A stretch of 55,862 nucleotides of DNA from Burkholderia sp. TSV86 (GTDB lineage: Bacteria > Pseudomonadota > Gammaproteobacteria > Burkholderiales > Burkholderiaceae): NCBI RefSeq assembly GCF_001522865.1, contig NZ_LOWB01000074.1, forward strand, positions 1 to 55,862, in the 5' to 3' direction. Below, piece after piece: positions 54,276 through 55,862 of the stretch (positions are counted from its first letter, which is position 1; each line of letters starts with the position of its first letter). A model generated the notes under the pieces. The model was not told the DNA's origin and made no database searches. It saw only the letters and a list, made by a program, of their open reading frames with translations. Both the position numbers and the translations under genes were made by a program.

Positions 54276-54289
54276 ACCGACCGGTCGGT
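54276..54289. promoter_or_regulatory. Perfect palindromic operator upstream of paaA (PaaR candidate)
   Basis: ACCGACCGGTCGGT is a perfect 14-base palindrome, flanked by a TCA/TGA-like half-match. It is 45 bases before the paaA ATG and near a plausible promoter. Size and symmetry suit a TetR dimer such as the PaaR-like protein encoded at 48437-49048. Confidence 0.75.
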
Positions 54290-54402
54290 CAATATATGAT
54301 TCCAATCCTTTTCCGTCGATGATTCGATGCCATCGATCAACTGGCGTCGGTGGCCCATTTTTGCCTCATGCATAATCGTCAGCTTTTTTGAGAGAGGATC
54401 GA

Positions 54403-55689
54403 ATGATGTTCCGACGTTGGCTTATTGCTCTTTCCGGTGGCATCGCGCTTGCTGCGCCGATGGCGGCAGGTGCCGCCGCGGCCGATGCGCCGGCGCAGCA
54501 ATCGCAATGGGTGGCGTCGTGGGCAACGGCCTTGCAGCCGATCCCTGATCTTGCCGCGCCGCCGCCGCTTTATCGGGCGCCGGATGTCGCGGGCCGCACC
54601 GTTCGTCAGATCGTCTACCCGACAATTGCGGGGCGAGCGATCCGTGTGCGCGTGAGCAATGCATACGGCAAGACGCCGCTTGTGATTGGCGCGCTGCGAA
54701 TCGGCCGTTCGGCGGGTGGCGCGGCGGTTGCCGCCGACAATTCGGCGGCGCTGACATTCGGTGGGCAATCCGGCGTCGAAGTCCCGCCGGGGCAGGAGCG
54801 GGAGAGCGATCCGATCGCATTCGACGTGGCGCGCGGCAAGCCTTACGCGCTCAGCTTGTATATGGGCCCGCGTCAGACGATGACGGTCTGGCACCGGGTT
54901 GCCAACCAGATCAATTATGTGTCGTCGCCCGGCAACCATGTTGCCGACGCGGCCCCTGATGCCTATCGGACGCGCTTTACGCAGTCCGCCTGGGTGGCGG
55001 AACTGGCGGTCGACGCGCAACCGGCGAAGGCGGCGGCAATAGTGGCCATCGGCGATTCGATCACCGATGGTATGCGCTCGAGCCTGAATCGCAATCGACG
55101 TTGGCCGGACGCGCTGGCCGCGCGCATCGAGCGGATGGACGGGGCGGCATTCGGCGTGCTCAATTTGGGGATCAGCGGCAATCGGCTGCTGAGCGATTCC
55201 CGCTGCTACGGCGTCGCGTTGGAGCGGCGGTTCGAGCGGGACGTGCTGGCGCGCTCGGGCGTGAAGGCTGTGGTTGTAATGATCGGCATCAACGACATCA
55301 ATTTCGCGGCAATGCCGGCGCGCGCCGGTTTCGATTGCGATGCGCCGCATACGCGCGTCGACGCGCAGGCGTTGATCGACGGTTACCGTCGGCTGATTGC
55401 TGCCGCACACGCCCGCGGCGTGGCGGTGTTCGGTGCGACGCTGACGCCGGCGTCGTTGCCGCAGTCGCGCGAGTCGATCCGCCGGCAGGTCAACGAATGG
55501 ATTCGGAGGTCCGGCGCCTTCGATGGCGTGATGGATTTCGACGCCGCTTTGCGCGATCCGGCGAAGCCTGCCGAATTGCAGCGTCGCTATAACAGCGGCG
55601 ACGATATTCACCCCAACGATGCAGGCTATCAGGCGATGGCCGACGCAGTGCCGCTGGAGCCGCTCATGGCTGCTGCCGGGCGGCATTGA
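54403..55689 (+). CDS. Exported SGNH/GDSL hydrolase
   Basis: 428 residues. Signal peptide to about residue 27 (GAAAADA), then an N-terminal beta-sandwich region (about 30-205) and an SGNH hydrolase domain. All four blocks are present: Ser in IAIGDSITDG, Gly in GISGNRLL, Asn in GINDINF and Asp-x-x-His in DDIHPND. It probably de-esterifies lipids, sugars or polysaccharides in the periplasm or outside the cell. Start ATG 54403 (a second ATG follows directly) with GAGAGGA upstream. Single gene. Confidence 0.88.
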   Translation: MMFRRWLIALSGGIALAAPMAAGAAAADAPAQQSQWVASWATALQPIPDLAAPPPLYRAPDVAGRTVRQIVYPTIAGRAIRVRVSNAYGKTPLVIGALRIGRSAGGAAVAADNSAALTFGGQSGVEVPPGQERESDPIAFDVARGKPYALSLYMGPRQTMTVWHRVANQINYVSSPGNHVADAAPDAYRTRFTQSAWVAELAVDAQPAKAAAIVAIGDSITDGMRSSLNRNRRWPDALAARIERMDGAAFGVLNLGISGNRLLSDSRCYGVALERRFERDVLARSGVKAVVVMIGINDINFAAMPARAGFDCDAPHTRVDAQALIDGYRRLIAAAHARGVAVFGATLTPASLPQSRESIRRQVNEWIRRSGAFDGVMDFDAALRDPAKPAELQRRYNSGDDIHPNDAGYQAMADAVPLEPLMAAAGRH

Positions 55690-55697
55690 AAAAAGCC

Positions 55698-55759
55698 TTG
55701 CATAGTTGGGATCGACTGACTAGAATCACGCCTCTTTCACGGAAACGGAAACGAGGCGT
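55698..55759 (+). promoter_or_regulatory. Stable-RNA-type promoter and leader hairpin
   Basis: TTGCAT (55698-55703), 17 bases, TAGAAT (55721-55726), preceded by an A-run (55687-55694) and followed by a GC-rich discriminator. This is the pattern of growth-rate and stringently controlled rRNA promoters. A bulged inverted repeat (55728-55759, arms ACGCCTC/GAGGCGT) follows within the transcript. No ORF follows to the window end. The downstream gene is outside the window. Confidence 0.45.
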
Positions 55760-55862
55760 GAAGGAGGGAAGGAAGCTTGGCCGGTCGATCGAGATGAGCG
55801 GGAAGTGATCGGCGGGTTGAGGTAGGAAGTGAGTCCCGAGTGCGCGACGGCGATAAAAAGTT

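Overview
The window looks like a chromosomal segment of a Burkholderia sensu stricto, probably close to the B. pseudomallei/thailandensis group. The basis is very high GC with strong GC3 bias, IS407-, IS481-, IS5- and IS3-type fossils, tandem DUF2957 lipoproteins (a family I know mainly from Burkholderia), a paaABCDE operon followed by a DUF1835 gene and a paaR-like regulator, and short tandem repeats typical of the group. No rRNA, tRNA or CRISPR array is visible, although the last 170 bases resemble a stable-RNA promoter and leader.

Positions 1-6440 are an accessory region. Fragments of IS481, IS3, IS5 and IS407 elements surround two secreted-enzyme genes: a sedolisin-like serine peptidase (526-2550) and a clearly AT-richer GH5 endoglycoceramidase-like hydrolase (4033-5493). 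The IS407 remnant has cut a FecCD-type permease gene.

Positions 6390-23451 hold a complete biosynthetic set for a 2,3-dihydroxybenzoate (DHB) siderophore. On the minus strand are a periplasmic binding protein and the broken permease. On the plus strand are an AraC regulator, a TonB receptor, entC, entE, entB (with aryl carrier domain), a DUF2218 protein, a single-module NRPS (C-A-T-TE), entA, a DAHP synthase and an MFS exporter. Fur-box-like sites lie in front of both transcription units. DAHP synthase feeds chorismate, EntC/B/A make DHB, EntE loads it on EntB, and the NRPS joins it to an amino acid. The adenylation pocket, read by eye, is unlike the serine pocket of EntF and suggests a basic residue (Lys/Orn/Arg), so the product may not be enterobactin-like.

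Positions 23452-35157 are mixed chromosomal genes: an 8-bp VNTR, small exported proteins, a truncated Mut7-C gene, a beta-hydroxyacid dehydrogenase, LysE and MFS transporters, a LysR regulator, a candidate 60-nt sRNA with two CU-rich anti-Shine-Dalgarno boxes (about 30050-30109), a DUF2957-DUF2957-OmpW operon and argC. Positions 35671-45027 carry a flavodoxin-like quinone reductase, a PEBP protein, pyrE, maeB and a fused indolepyruvate ferredoxin oxidoreductase.

Positions 45666-54231 are centred on aromatic catabolism: hpd with a divergent Lrp-type regulator, and the phenylacetyl-CoA epoxidase operon paaABCDE with a perfect palindromic operator, DUF1835 and TetR (paaR-like) genes downstream. 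PaaD is unusual, with a long N-terminal extension and a minisatellite-encoded Pro-Lys repeat. The window ends with an exported SGNH hydrolase.
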